This document shows, one piece after another, positions 7,385-15,529 of a stretch of DNA of 61,423 bases. The notes beneath the pieces were generated by a model, which did not search any database, was not told the DNA's origin, and was given only the letters and a program-made list of their open reading frames with translations. The DNA lies in contig SXLB01000026.1 in the NCBI GenBank assembly GCA_005777825.1, forward strand, positions 1 to 61,423, read 5' to 3'. How positions within the stretch are numbered: position 1 is the stretch's first letter; every line of letters starts with the position of its first letter. The DNA is from Methylotenera sp. Lineage in GTDB: Bacteria > Pseudomonadota > Gammaproteobacteria > Burkholderiales > Methylophilaceae. Both the position numbers and the translations under genes were made by a program.

Positions 7385-8767
7385 ATGGCCGATGAACAAT
7401 TAGACGCATTAAAAATTCCTCCCCATTCAGTGGATGCTGAGCAATCGGTGCTTGGCGGCTTGCTCTTGGAAAACGAAGCGCTGGATAAAGTGGCCGACAT
7501 TTTAAGCCCTCAGGATTTTTATCGGCACGATCATAAAGCCATTTTCCAGCACATTGCCAAGCTCATCGAGCACAACCGGCCGGCCGACATAGTCACGGTA
7601 GCCGAATCATTAGAAAGCACGGCTGAATTATCTGGAGTAGGCGGGATTGCCTATTTAGGCGCCTTGGCTCAGAGTACGCCTACTGCAGCCAATATCCGTC
7701 GTTATGCCGAAATTGTTCACGAGCGAGCCGTGATGCGCCAGTTGGTGGTGGTGGGTTCCGGTATCGCCGAGAGCGCCTACGCACCTAATGGGCGTGATGC
7801 GCAGCAGTTACTAGACGAAGCCGAAGCCAAGATTTTTCAAATTGCCGAAGGCGGCAAAAAAAGCTCACAAGGCTTTGTTGATATCAAGGTCTTGTTACCG
7901 CAAGTGGCCGATCGTATCGATCAGCTTTTCTCACGCGACAACCCATCGGATGTCACCGGCGTGCCTACTGGCTTTACCGACTTGGATTCGATGACATCGG
8001 GCATGCAAGGCGGTGATTTAATTATCGTTGCGGGGCGCCCCTCCATGGGTAAAACGGCTTTTTCACTTAACATGGCAGAGAATGTGGCCTTGGACACCGG
8101 TTTGCCGGTTGCCGTGTTCTCCATGGAAATGGCCTCCACGCAATTGGCCATGCGTATGATAGGGTCGGTCGGTCGTTTGGACCAACACCGTATGCGCACG
8201 GGTAAATTAGAAGACGAAGATTGGGAAAAACTCACCACGGCCCTGGGCCGGCTCAATGAGGCGCCTATCTTTATTGATGAGGGGGCAGGCTTAAGCAGCT
8301 TTGATGTGCGCGCCAGGGCCAGACGCTTGCACAGGCAAACCGGTAAACTCGGTTTAATCGTGGTCGATTACTTGCAGTTGATGGCCGCCCCAGCAGGGCG
8401 TCAGGGTGAAAATCGCGCCACGGAAATTTCGGAAATATCCCGTTCTCTTAAAGCCTTGGCTAAGGAGCTGGACTGCCCGGTAGTGGCTTTGTCGCAGCTT
8501 AATCGCAGTGTAGAGCAGCGCCCAGACAAGCGTCCGGTAATGAGCGATTTGCGCGAGTCCGGGGCGATTGAGCAGGATGCCGACGTGATATTGTTTATCT
8601 ACCGTGATGAAGTGTATAACTCGGATAGCGTGGACAAGGGCACGGCGGAAATCATCATAGCCAAGCAGCGTAACGGTCCCATAGGCCGCGTTCGACTAAC
8701 GTTCATAGGTCAACACACCCGTTTTGAAAATTACGCGGGCAGTGGCCACATGGCCGACAGCTACTAG
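7385..8767 (+). CDS. dnaB: replicative DNA helicase DnaB
   Basis: DnaB is the hexameric 5'-3' helicase that unwinds DNA ahead of the replisome and recruits primase. The 460 residues comprise an N-terminal DnaB_N domain starting PPHSVDAEQSVLGGLL, a linker near residue 165-180, and a RecA-like C domain with Walker A GRPSMGKTAF, Walker B LIVVDYLQLM, ALSQLNRSVEQRPDKRP and SDLRESGAIEQDAD. The length is normal and no intein is present. No Shine-Dalgarno is seen before the ATG. radA follows 19 bp later and is probably cotranscribed. Confidence 0.98.
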   Translation: MADEQLDALKIPPHSVDAEQSVLGGLLLENEALDKVADILSPQDFYRHDHKAIFQHIAKLIEHNRPADIVTVAESLESTAELSGVGGIAYLGALAQSTPTAANIRRYAEIVHERAVMRQLVVVGSGIAESAYAPNGRDAQQLLDEAEAKIFQIAEGGKKSSQGFVDIKVLLPQVADRIDQLFSRDNPSDVTGVPTGFTDLDSMTSGMQGGDLIIVAGRPSMGKTAFSLNMAENVALDTGLPVAVFSMEMASTQLAMRMIGSVGRLDQHRMRTGKLEDEDWEKLTTALGRLNEAPIFIDEGAGLSSFDVRARARRLHRQTGKLGLIVVDYLQLMAAPAGRQGENRATEISEISRSLKALAKELDCPVVALSQLNRSVEQRPDKRPVMSDLRESGAIEQDADVILFIYRDEVYNSDSVDKGTAEIIIAKQRNGPIGRVRLTFIGQHTRFENYAGSGHMADSY

Positions 8768-8786
8768 TTGCTACTCTAAGCTAGCC

Positions 8787-10157
8787 ATGGCAAAAGCAAA
8801 AACCCTATACACCTGCACCGAATGCGGCGCTAGCGAACCGAAATGGCAAGGCCAATGCCCAGGCTGCCTTGCCTGGAACACCTTGGTTGAGACCTTAGAA
8901 GAAACCGTCAGCACCAATCGCTACGCCAATAAATTTGATGGCTTAACGCAAAGTGCTAGCCTGCAAAAAATAAGCAGCATTCAAGCAGCCGATATTGCCC
9001 GGCAAGCCACCGGCATCAGCGAGTTCGATCGCGTGCTAGGTGGCGGTTTGGTCGAAGGTGGGGTGGTGTTAATCGGCGGCGACCCGGGTATAGGTAAATC
9101 CACCTTGCTATTGCAGGTTTTATGCCACCTAGGCCGATCCGCCCAAGCTATCTACGTCAGTGGTGAAGAGTCCCCGCAACAAATCGCCATGCGCGCCAAG
9201 CGGCTTGGTTTGGATGCCAGCGAGGTGGAATTGCTGGCTGAAATCAATCTAGAGAAAATTTTAGCCACGCTGCAAACCCACAAGCCGAATATTGCCGTCA
9301 TTGACTCCATCCAAACCGTTTATTCCGAGGCCTTGAGTTCAGCGCCTGGCTCTGTCGCGCAGGTGCGTGAGTGTTCAGCCCAGCTCACACGATTGGCCAA
9401 GCAGCTGGGTATTACCGTGATACTGGTCGGTCATGTCACCAAAGACGGCACCTTAGCTGGGCCGCGTGTTCTAGAACACATTGTTGATACCGTCTTGTAT
9501 TTTGAAGGCGATCAAAATTCCAGTTTTCGACTCATACGCGCATTCAAAAATCGCTTCGGTGCGGTGAACGAGTTAGGCGTGTTTGCCATGACGGAAAAAG
9601 GCTTGCGTGAAGTGGCCAATCCTTCGGCTTTATTCTTATCCCATCACGATAGCCAAGTGGCGGGCAGCTGCATCACCGTAACCATGGAAGGGACGCGGCC
9701 TTTGTTGATCGAAATTCAAGCCTTGGTGGATGAAAGTCATGCTCCTAGCCCTAAGCGCTTGTGCGTGGGTTTAGAGCAAAATCGCTTGGCCATGTTATTG
9801 GCTGTGCTGCATAGGCACGCCGGTATCCCGTGTTTTGATCAAGACGTGTTCATTAACGCAGTGGGTGGCGTGAAAATTGCTGAACCTGCAGTCGATTTGG
9901 CGGTCATTTTATCCATCGTTTCTTCATTAAAAAACAAGCCATTAGACAATAAACTTATAGTTTTTGGTGAAGTTGGTTTGGCGGGGGAAGTGCGCCCCGT
10001 TCAAGGCGGGCAAATGCGCTTAAAAGAGGCGGCTAAATTGGGTTTTAGTAAAGCCATAGTGCCAAAATCCAACGCACCTAAGACTAAGATCGCTGGCTTA
10101 GAAGTGATCGCCGTAGAACGCTTAGATCAGGCTTTGCAGCAATTACGTCAGAAATGA
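8787..10157 (+). CDS. radA: DNA repair protein RadA (Sms)
   Basis: RadA is a DnaB-like ATPase that promotes branch migration in homologous recombination. The 456 residues begin MAKAKTLYTCTECG. A C4 zinc finger (CTECG...CPGC) is followed by Walker A GGDPGIGKST (about residue 98), Walker B IAVIDSIQT, the family-specific KNRFG motif, and a C-terminal Lon-protease-like domain with FGEVGLAGEVRPV. ATG 8787 was chosen over the in-frame ATG 8724, which lies inside dnaB and adds 21 unrelated residues. The gene is convergent with hpnE. Confidence 0.97.
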   Translation: MAKAKTLYTCTECGASEPKWQGQCPGCLAWNTLVETLEETVSTNRYANKFDGLTQSASLQKISSIQAADIARQATGISEFDRVLGGGLVEGGVVLIGGDPGIGKSTLLLQVLCHLGRSAQAIYVSGEESPQQIAMRAKRLGLDASEVELLAEINLEKILATLQTHKPNIAVIDSIQTVYSEALSSAPGSVAQVRECSAQLTRLAKQLGITVILVGHVTKDGTLAGPRVLEHIVDTVLYFEGDQNSSFRLIRAFKNRFGAVNELGVFAMTEKGLREVANPSALFLSHHDSQVAGSCITVTMEGTRPLLIEIQALVDESHAPSPKRLCVGLEQNRLAMLLAVLHRHAGIPCFDQDVFINAVGGVKIAEPAVDLAVILSIVSSLKNKPLDNKLIVFGEVGLAGEVRPVQGGQMRLKEAAKLGFSKAIVPKSNAPKTKIAGLEVIAVERLDQALQQLRQK

Positions 10158-10159
10158 TC

Positions 10160-10181
10160 GCTAGCCGACTTTTTGGCTAGC
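10160..10181. repeat. small inverted repeat at the convergent radA/hpnE junction
   Basis: GCTAGCC (10160-10166) and GGCTAGC (10175-10181) can form a 7-bp stem with an 8-nt loop. It overlaps the last codons of hpnE. There is no T-run, so it is at best a weak bidirectional transcription stop. Confidence 0.4.
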
Positions 10182-11507
10182 CTGAATCAGTTCAGCACAA
10201 ATTAAACCGCTGCGCACCGCACCCTCTATGGTTGCCGGGTAGTCCGCATAACAGTAATCCCCAGCAAGGTAGAAGTTAGGCAGCGCCGTTTGCTGCGGCG
10301 GCCTAGTTAAATCGGGCGTGCAGGCATAAGTGGCGCGTTTTTCTGCGATCACCTTATGCCAAAGTGGGCTGCTCAGTTCGGGGAAGGCTTGCTTAAGCTG
10401 GGCTGTCACCGCTTCGGCTAATTGCGCTTGAGACAGGGTTTGGTGCGACCCCGTTCCGCTGATTACCACGGCAAGCAAGCCATGTTGTTGGCACAGTTGA
10501 CCCCTATCAAACACCCATTGCCCTAAGCCATTGGTCAAGCCTATCATGGGCAGCCTCAATTTTGTGTGAGTCGGGTATTGCAGGTATACCGTCACTATAG
10601 GTTGATATTCAAGCGAGTCTAAGGCCATGCATTCTGCATGCAATTCACTATGGCCAACCATTAATTGGCTTGCGTTATGCGGTGCCGTGGCTAACACCAC
10701 GTGGCTATATACAGCCGCCTCTTCTACGCCGTTCAGTCGATAGCCTAAATCGCTTTTGCTAATGCTTGTGATGCGCTGTTTTAGCTTAATGCGCACGCCA
10801 TGTTGCCTTAAGTATGCGCTGGCCGGGCTGCCTATCAATTTGGATAAGTCTTGTTTCGCCAATAAGAAATCGCTGTTGTTTTTCAGGCTAAACCAAGCGG
10901 AGCTAGCCATGGTGTCTTTGAGCACGTTTAAAAACACCTGTGTACTGGCTGCCTGAATAGGCGTATTCAGTGCTGCCAGGCTAATCGGCTCCCATAGCAG
11001 TTGGATCGCTTTGGCGCTTTGATTTTGTCCTTGCAAGAACGACGCTAGGGGTAGATCGTGGTCTAGTCGGTAGCCCTTGAAAGCCATGCGCGCCATCATG
11101 CTTATGCCGGCCATGCGTTCACGGAAACTCAAGCCTTGGCATGCGAGCAATCCTAGCGGCATGGCCAGCGGGGCAGGTAAGTAAGGCACGGTATTTAGGC
11201 TAAGCAGACAACGCCCTGGACCTTGCATGCGGACGGAAAATGGCAACCTTAAAAAAGCTTGTTTTTCGCTAATGCCTAGAGTGTTTAATAGCTGCAGCGT
11301 GGATTTGTAGGCGCCGATCAAGATGTGCTGGCCGTTGTCTAGGTAAGTGCTGCCGGACACATTTGTAAAGGCTATGCTGCGGGCGCGCCCACCCAGCTCA
11401 CTGCCGGCTTCATACAGACTAACCGACCATCCTTGCTTAGACAGTGCTATCGCCGCACTTAAGCCGGCACAACCGCCGCCTATGATAGCTATTCGGGTTT
11501 TAGGCAT
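10161..11507 (-). CDS. hpnE: hydroxysqualene dehydroxylase HpnE (FAD-dependent)
   Basis: HpnE carries out the last step of the three-enzyme bacterial squalene route, reducing hydroxysqualene to squalene. The 448 residues resemble amine oxidases and phytoene desaturases. The N terminus is an FAD Rossmann motif (IAIIGGGCAGLSAAIAL), followed by the acidic end of strand two (LYEAGSELGGRARS), and the C-terminal FAD site has NFYLAGDYCYADYPATIEGAVRSG. It lies 11 bp downstream of hpnD on the same strand, forming hpnC-hpnD-hpnE. This context favours HpnE over a carotenoid desaturase. Confidence 0.93.
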   Translation of the reverse strand: MPKTRIAIIGGGCAGLSAAIALSKQGWSVSLYEAGSELGGRARSIAFTNVSGSTYLDNGQHILIGAYKSTLQLLNTLGISEKQAFLRLPFSVRMQGPGRCLLSLNTVPYLPAPLAMPLGLLACQGLSFRERMAGISMMARMAFKGYRLDHDLPLASFLQGQNQSAKAIQLLWEPISLAALNTPIQAASTQVFLNVLKDTMASSAWFSLKNNSDFLLAKQDLSKLIGSPASAYLRQHGVRIKLKQRITSISKSDLGYRLNGVEEAAVYSHVVLATAPHNASQLMVGHSELHAECMALDSLEYQPIVTVYLQYPTHTKLRLPMIGLTNGLGQWVFDRGQLCQQHGLLAVVISGTGSHQTLSQAQLAEAVTAQLKQAFPELSSPLWHKVIAEKRATYACTPDLTRPPQQTALPNFYLAGDYCYADYPATIEGAVRSGLICAELIQASQKVG

Positions 11508-11518
11508 ATTGCTAGGCT

Positions 11519-12358
11519 TTATCGGTACTTAAGCCAAACTTGAAGCGCCAGCAACATTTTTCTTAAGGCACCTAAGGAGATGCGTGCGTTTAATACTTTT
11601 TCGGCCCCACTGGCGCCGATCTCGCGGAGCAAGGTGCGGTAAATCGAGGCCATCATCAAGCTCACGCGCTGATTTTTATGGTCTTCAGCAGGCAGTGCGC
11701 TAAGGGCTTTGTCGTAATAGCTCTCCGCTCGTTCAATTTGAAAATTCAATAAACGCTTCACGGCTATGGATTCCCTACTTGCTAAAATATCGTCCTCGCT
11801 GACGCCAAATTTAGCCAGTTCGTCTAAGGGTAGGTAGATGCGGTTGCGTCTGGCATCCTCGCCGACGTCCCTGATGATGTTGGTTAGTTGAAATGCCATG
11901 CCTAAGTCGTGGGCAAATTTGAGAGTTTTTCGATTATTAAAACCAAATATCTGTGCGGACAACAAACCAACCACACTGGCCACGCGGTAACAATAGAGCT
12001 GCAATTGCTTGAAATCTTGGTAGCGGTTGAAGTTTAAATCCATCTCCATGCCGTCTATGATTTCCATGAAATGCTCGGCGTTTAATTGATAGGTGTGGAT
12101 GGCTGGCAGCAAGGCCTTGGCTACCGGATGCTGTGGCTGGTTTTGATAGAGGCGGTCGATTTCGCTACGCCACCAATTGAGTTTGGTTTTGGCTACCGAT
12201 AAGTCCATGCACTCATCCGCTATGTCATCTACCTCGCGGCAAAAGGCATACAAAGCGGTGATGGCGAGGCGCCTGGATTGGGATAAAAATCGAAAGCTGT
12301 AATAAAAGCTGGAGCCACTTTTGGCGGTTTTTTCTTGGCAATATTGTTCTGGCGTCAT
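11519..12358 (-). CDS. hpnD: presqualene diphosphate synthase HpnD
   Basis: HpnD joins two farnesyl diphosphates to presqualene diphosphate. The 280 residues from ATG 12358 begin MTPEQYCQEKTAKSGSSFYYSF, a recognisable HpnD start, with AGGA about 7 nt upstream. The first Asp-rich motif is REVDDIADE and the second is IIRDVGEDARRNRIYLP; YRVASVVGLL is also present. A longer frame to 12388 overlaps the hpnC end and is not needed. Middle gene of the hpnCDE operon. Confidence 0.94.
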   Translation of the reverse strand: MTPEQYCQEKTAKSGSSFYYSFRFLSQSRRLAITALYAFCREVDDIADECMDLSVAKTKLNWWRSEIDRLYQNQPQHPVAKALLPAIHTYQLNAEHFMEIIDGMEMDLNFNRYQDFKQLQLYCYRVASVVGLLSAQIFGFNNRKTLKFAHDLGMAFQLTNIIRDVGEDARRNRIYLPLDELAKFGVSEDDILASRESIAVKRLLNFQIERAESYYDKALSALPAEDHKNQRVSLMMASIYRTLLREIGASGAEKVLNARISLGALRKMLLALQVWLKYR

Positions 12359-12365
12359 GGTTTTC

Positions 12366-13265
12366 CTATTGCTTAAACACGGCGGCAACTACGATGTGTA
12401 GCCAATCTAAAGCTTGCAGCTTAGGTCTATGATTAAACACGTCGCCTTGATGGTGCTTAATCTTAGCCGCTATGCGTTCTCCGCCGGCAATAATCATGCG
12501 CATCTCTAGGCCTATGCGACTGGATAATTTGCGCCCCAGCGGTTTGCCAGCAGCGAGCAAAGACTCGGCTCGATTTAAATTGAAATACATAAAGGCTTGC
12601 CAATTGGCATCGGTGGATTTTACACCAGAGGCAAACTCCTGCAGTGTCTGTTCGCTAATGCCATAAGCCAGCATTTCATCTTGGCATAGATAAATACGTT
12701 GTTTGCCGGCATTTTTTTGCAGGTCTATGGCTATGTCTTGTAGAAAGTTGATCAATTGCAGTGCCGTGCAGATTTTGTCGGCATAAGCGGTGTTCTCCGG
12801 ATTTGCTGCGCCGTATAGCGATAGCAGCAAACGGCCTATAGGATTAGCTGATCGCTCACAATAATGGCTAATTTCAGTGTAATTAGCATAACGGGTTTTA
12901 CTCACGTCTTGTTTGAATGCATCGAGTAAATCGTAAAACGGTTGGTAGGGTAGATGGTGGGCTTTTATCATGGCGCCTAAGCTTACAAAGAAATCGCTAT
13001 TAGGCTTGATGTAGGCCGCCAATAAATCCAGTTCATGACGATACTCATCCAGTAAGGCGATGCGCTGGCTTACATTAAAGTCACCTTCGTCTGCGAAATC
13101 ATCAGCTTGCCTAGCGAAGCGGTAGATTAAGGCGATTGGTTGGCGCAAACGGGCAGGTAGGACTATGGATGCAACTGGAAAATTTTCGTAATGCTGCTGC
13201 GCTAAACGTAGGCTATCAGCCACAATGGCATGAGCGTCTAGAGGGGTATGTGGCAGCGGCATCAT
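12366..13265 (-). CDS. hpnC: squalene synthase-like HpnC (hydroxysqualene synthase)
   Basis: HpnC converts presqualene diphosphate to hydroxysqualene. The protein has 299 residues from ATG 13265. It contains HYENFPVASIVLPARLRQP, the Asp-rich QADDFADEGD, CERSANPIGRLLL, and the second motif LINFLQDIAIDLQ followed by a slightly extended loop before RIYL. A second ATG follows at once (13262) and a TTG at 13283 is also in frame; none has a convincing Shine-Dalgarno. First gene of the hpnCDE operon. No squalene-hopene cyclase is in the window, so the final product (hopanoid or other) is unknown. Confidence 0.93.
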   Translation of the reverse strand: MMPLPHTPLDAHAIVADSLRLAQQHYENFPVASIVLPARLRQPIALIYRFARQADDFADEGDFNVSQRIALLDEYRHELDLLAAYIKPNSDFFVSLGAMIKAHHLPYQPFYDLLDAFKQDVSKTRYANYTEISHYCERSANPIGRLLLSLYGAANPENTAYADKICTALQLINFLQDIAIDLQKNAGKQRIYLCQDEMLAYGISEQTLQEFASGVKSTDANWQAFMYFNLNRAESLLAAGKPLGRKLSSRIGLEMRMIIAGGERIAAKIKHHQGDVFNHRPKLQALDWLHIVVAAVFKQ

Positions 13266-13293
13266 GGCGTGAGTATGCCACAATTTGGCTAGG

Positions 13294-13319
13294 CTACTTT
13301 GTTAAATTTAGCAAAGTAG
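13294..13319. repeat. 26-bp near-perfect palindrome between hpnC and the phosphorylase gene
   Basis: CTACTTTG (13294-13301) and CAAAGTAG (13312-13319) flank an AT-rich centre that is itself symmetrical (TAAATTTA). Only one pair out of 13 mismatches (T opposite G). It lies about 30 bp upstream of hpnC on the minus strand and has no T-run on either side, so it looks more like an operator than a terminator. Confidence 0.6.
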
Positions 13320-13449
13320 GCAGTAAAAAGCTGGTATTTTGTACAATATATTTTGCAAGAAATGGCCTAAGCTTTGTTAGAATCAAGCAATAATCACTGT
13401 GTAATGCTTGGTTTAATTCTGGCTCTACATTAATACTGGAAGCAAGCTT

Positions 13450-14190
13450 ATGTTAGCTATCATCGGCGGAACCGGCTTAACCCAGCTGGACAATTTGGAA
13501 ATCACCAGGCGTTTGATTGTGCGCACGCCTTACGGTGAGCCATCGCAACCATTGGTATTTGGCAAGATTGCCGGACGCGAAGTGGTGTTTTTGGCGCGGC
13601 ATGGCAGTGGGCACACCATTGCCCCGCATAAAGTGAATTATCGTGCGAATATCTCGGCCTTGCATCTGCAAGGCGTCACGGAAATAGCGGCAGTCGCTAC
13701 TGTTGGTGGCATCCATGCAGAATTGTCGCCCGGTAGCATAGCCATGCCCCACCAAATTATTGATTACACACATGGCAGAAATGCCACCTTTTTTGACGGC
13801 GTGGATATGCCAGTCAAACACATAGACTTTACCGAACCGTATTGCGCAAAATTACGCGACAAATGGCATCAAGCCGCTATCGCAATTGGCGAGCCTTTGA
13901 TTGATCATGGCGTGTATGCCGCTACACAAGGGCCACGATTGGAGACGGCTGCTGAGATTGACCGTCTAGAGCGTGATGGTGCCACCATGGTGGGCATGAC
14001 GGGCATGCCAGAAGCCGCGCTAGCGAGGGAGTTGGGCATAAGCTACGCCGTGATATGCCCAATCGCTAATCATGCTGCCGGCCGTGGTAACAGCTTACAC
14101 AGCATACAATACGAAGAAGTTGTGGCTAATTTAAACCTGACCATGCAGCGCGTACGCAATCTGATCGTGCAATTGGTTAAGCAGACCTGA
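13450..14190 (+). CDS. S-methyl-5'-thioinosine phosphorylase / purine nucleoside phosphorylase family
   Basis: 246 residues of the MTAP/PNP phosphorylase fold. The phosphate site is seen in IIGGTGLT, RHGSGHTIAPHKVNYRAN and ATVGGIH. TQGPRLETAAEI and GMTGMPEAALARELGI form the substrate pocket. Near the end the protein reads NHAAGRG where adenosine-type MTAP enzymes have an aspartate; the proteobacterial MTI phosphorylase group has a similar Asn-x-Ala-Ala-Gly stretch. This favours a 6-oxopurine substrate, with 5'-methylthioinosine made by deaminating methylthioadenosine. GGAAG stands 8 nt before the ATG. def follows after 3 bp. Confidence 0.85.
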   Translation: MLAIIGGTGLTQLDNLEITRRLIVRTPYGEPSQPLVFGKIAGREVVFLARHGSGHTIAPHKVNYRANISALHLQGVTEIAAVATVGGIHAELSPGSIAMPHQIIDYTHGRNATFFDGVDMPVKHIDFTEPYCAKLRDKWHQAAIAIGEPLIDHGVYAATQGPRLETAAEIDRLERDGATMVGMTGMPEAALARELGISYAVICPIANHAAGRGNSLHSIQYEEVVANLNLTMQRVRNLIVQLVKQT

Positions 14191-14193
14191 TAA

Positions 14194-14754
14194 ATGGCCA
14201 TTAAAGAAGTGATACGCATGGGCCACCCTTTGCTGCTGCAGGTGGCCACGCCCGTGCAGCAGTTTGATAGCCTGGAATTGCATGCGCTGATTGCTGATTT
14301 AGAAGACACCATGCTAGACATGAACGGTGCAGGCATTGCGGCTCCGCAAATTGGCGTGAGTTTACGGGTGGTTATCTTTGGGCAAAAACTAACGGCCCTT
14401 GATGGCACCAGTCCTAGCAACCCCCGTTACCCGGATGCCGATGCCGTGCCTTATACCGTGTTAATTAACCCGACGCTGACGCCTTTGGGTGATGCGCTTG
14501 AAGACGGTTGGGAAGGGTGCTTGTCGGTGCCTGGCATGCGAGGTATCGTGCCGCGCTATACGCACCTTCATTACTCGGGCTTTGATCAATACGGTCAGCC
14601 TATTGATAGGCAGGTCAGCGGTTTCCATGCGCGAGTGGTGCAACACGAATGCGATCATTTAGACGGCGTGTTGTATCCCATGCGCATACCCAATTTAAAA
14701 GATTTCGGCTACACCAACGTTTTTTTCCCGAATCAGGATGTTCAAGACGACTAA
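14194..14754 (+). CDS. def: peptide deformylase
   Basis: Removes the formyl group from nascent N-terminal methionine. The 186 residues carry all three metal motifs: [19 protein letters not shown] (Cys ligand) and QHECDHLDG (two His ligands and the catalytic Glu). It begins 3 bp after the phosphorylase stop, so the two are translationally linked. This is a stand-alone def without its usual partner fmt. Methionine aminopeptidase, the next enzyme in the pathway, is encoded at 18.7 kb. Confidence 0.97.
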   Translation: MAIKEVIRMGHPLLLQVATPVQQFDSLELHALIADLEDTMLDMNGAGIAAPQIGVSLRVVIFGQKLTALDGTSPSNPRYPDADAVPYTVLINPTLTPLGDALEDGWEGCLSVPGMRGIVPRYTHLHYSGFDQYGQPIDRQVSGFHARVVQHECDHLDGVLYPMRIPNLKDFGYTNVFFPNQDVQDD

Positions 14755-14768
14755 ATCTTTGCTATAAT
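14741..14768 (+). promoter_or_regulatory. candidate promoter of tRNA-Ser
   Basis: A perfect TATAAT at 14763-14768 lies about 40 nt upstream of the mature tRNA. The -35 is weak (TTCAAG, 16-nt spacer) and lies within the 3' end of def. Confidence 0.6.
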
Positions 14769-14808
14769 CCTGTTTCTTAAAAATCGCCAGTAGTTAATGC
14801 GATTGTGA

Positions 14809-14898
14809 GGAAGAGTGGCAGAGCGGTTTAATGCTACAGTCTTGAAAACTGTCGTGGGTGCGAGCCCACCGTGAGTTCGAATCTCACCTCTTCCGCCA
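14809..14898 (+). tRNA. tRNA-Ser (anticodon TGA)
   Basis: A 90-nt class II tRNA with a long variable arm and encoded GCCA end. The acceptor GGAAGAG pairs with CTCTTCC. The anticodon loop CTTGAAA gives TGA, and the T arm is GAGTTCGAATCTC. Confidence 0.97.
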
Positions 14899-14908
14899 CC
14901 CGAACAAT

Positions 14909-14936
14909 AAAAAAGCCGCTATTAAGCGGCTTTTTT
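14909..14936 (+). terminator. Rho-independent terminator after tRNA-Ser
   Basis: AGCCGCT and AGCGGCT pair around ATTA. The stem is flanked by A and T runs and ends in six T. It starts about 11 nt after the tRNA. Confidence 0.93.
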
Positions 14937-15004
14937 ATTTCTGCGGTTTCTTCCTAGACTAAATTTGCAATGCAATTATCCAAGTAACTAGTTAGGCTCA
15001 ATTT

Positions 15005-15457
15005 TCATGGCTTTTTCTTTTGCACCGATGGCGCCGTATTGATTGGGGAAACGGTAATGGTGATTTTGGAGGCCATGCTGAGCGCCGAGCCTTCAGTAAT
15101 CTCTAAAGTGGCTGATTTTTTCGCATTGGTGAAGACCAGTATGCTGTTTTTAGATTTGGAGGCCGATAGTAAGGTCCAGCCCGCCTGGGGATATTGATCG
15201 ATAAAGAAAGCCACGGCATCACTTGTAGAGTAGGGGCAAAGGATTTCTAAGCGGCCTACCCATGACTCGCCTTCGCCTAACACCAAGGAATTTTCATTCA
15301 CTATGCGCGCATCTTTTGGCAGGGGCATGTCGCCTAGCATGCTGGCGTTGAGTTTGCTTACGTTTTCTGATTTGCCGCTGACCATGCCGCCATTGGCCGC
15401 GCATGCGCTTAAGAATAAAGCAAGGATGAAAACAAGAAATAATCGTAAGGAATTAAT
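15005..15457 (-). CDS. small conserved lipoprotein of unknown function, probable ATT start
   Basis: I do not recognise the family with certainty. Between the in-frame stop at 15484-15482 and the first ATG (15385) there is no ATG, GTG or TTG, yet this stretch encodes an exported N terminus. It has Arg, then a hydrophobic run, then the lipobox LSAC followed by AANGG. GGAG at 15465-15468 stands exactly 7 nt before an ATT (15457), the likely start, giving 150 residues. The mature part contains LGDMPLPKDARIV, GRLEILCPYSTSDAVAFF and YPQAGWTLLSA, a compact alpha/beta domain. Starting at ATG 15385 would lose the signal and lipobox. The location is probably the outer or inner membrane facing the periplasm. 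Confidence 0.75.
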   Translation of the reverse strand: MNSLRLFLVFILALFLSACAANGGMVSGKSENVSKLNASMLGDMPLPKDARIVNENSLVLGEGESWVGRLEILCPYSTSDAVAFFIDQYPQAGWTLLSASKSKNSILVFTNAKKSATLEITEGSALSMASKITITVSPINTAPSVQKKKP

Positions 15458-15515
15458 TTTAATGCTCCAGAGAGATTGATATTAGTTGAATCATAACCTT
15501 AAATAAAATACTGCG

Positions 15516-15529
15516 CTAGCTTAAGCTAG
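15516..15529. repeat. 14-bp perfect palindrome upstream of the lipoprotein gene
   Basis: CTAGCTTAAGCTAG is fully self-complementary. It lies 58 bp upstream of the lipoprotein start and 165 bp upstream of the cupin gene. Twelve bases of it (GCTTAAGCTAGG) recur at 50544-50555. Confidence 0.5.
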
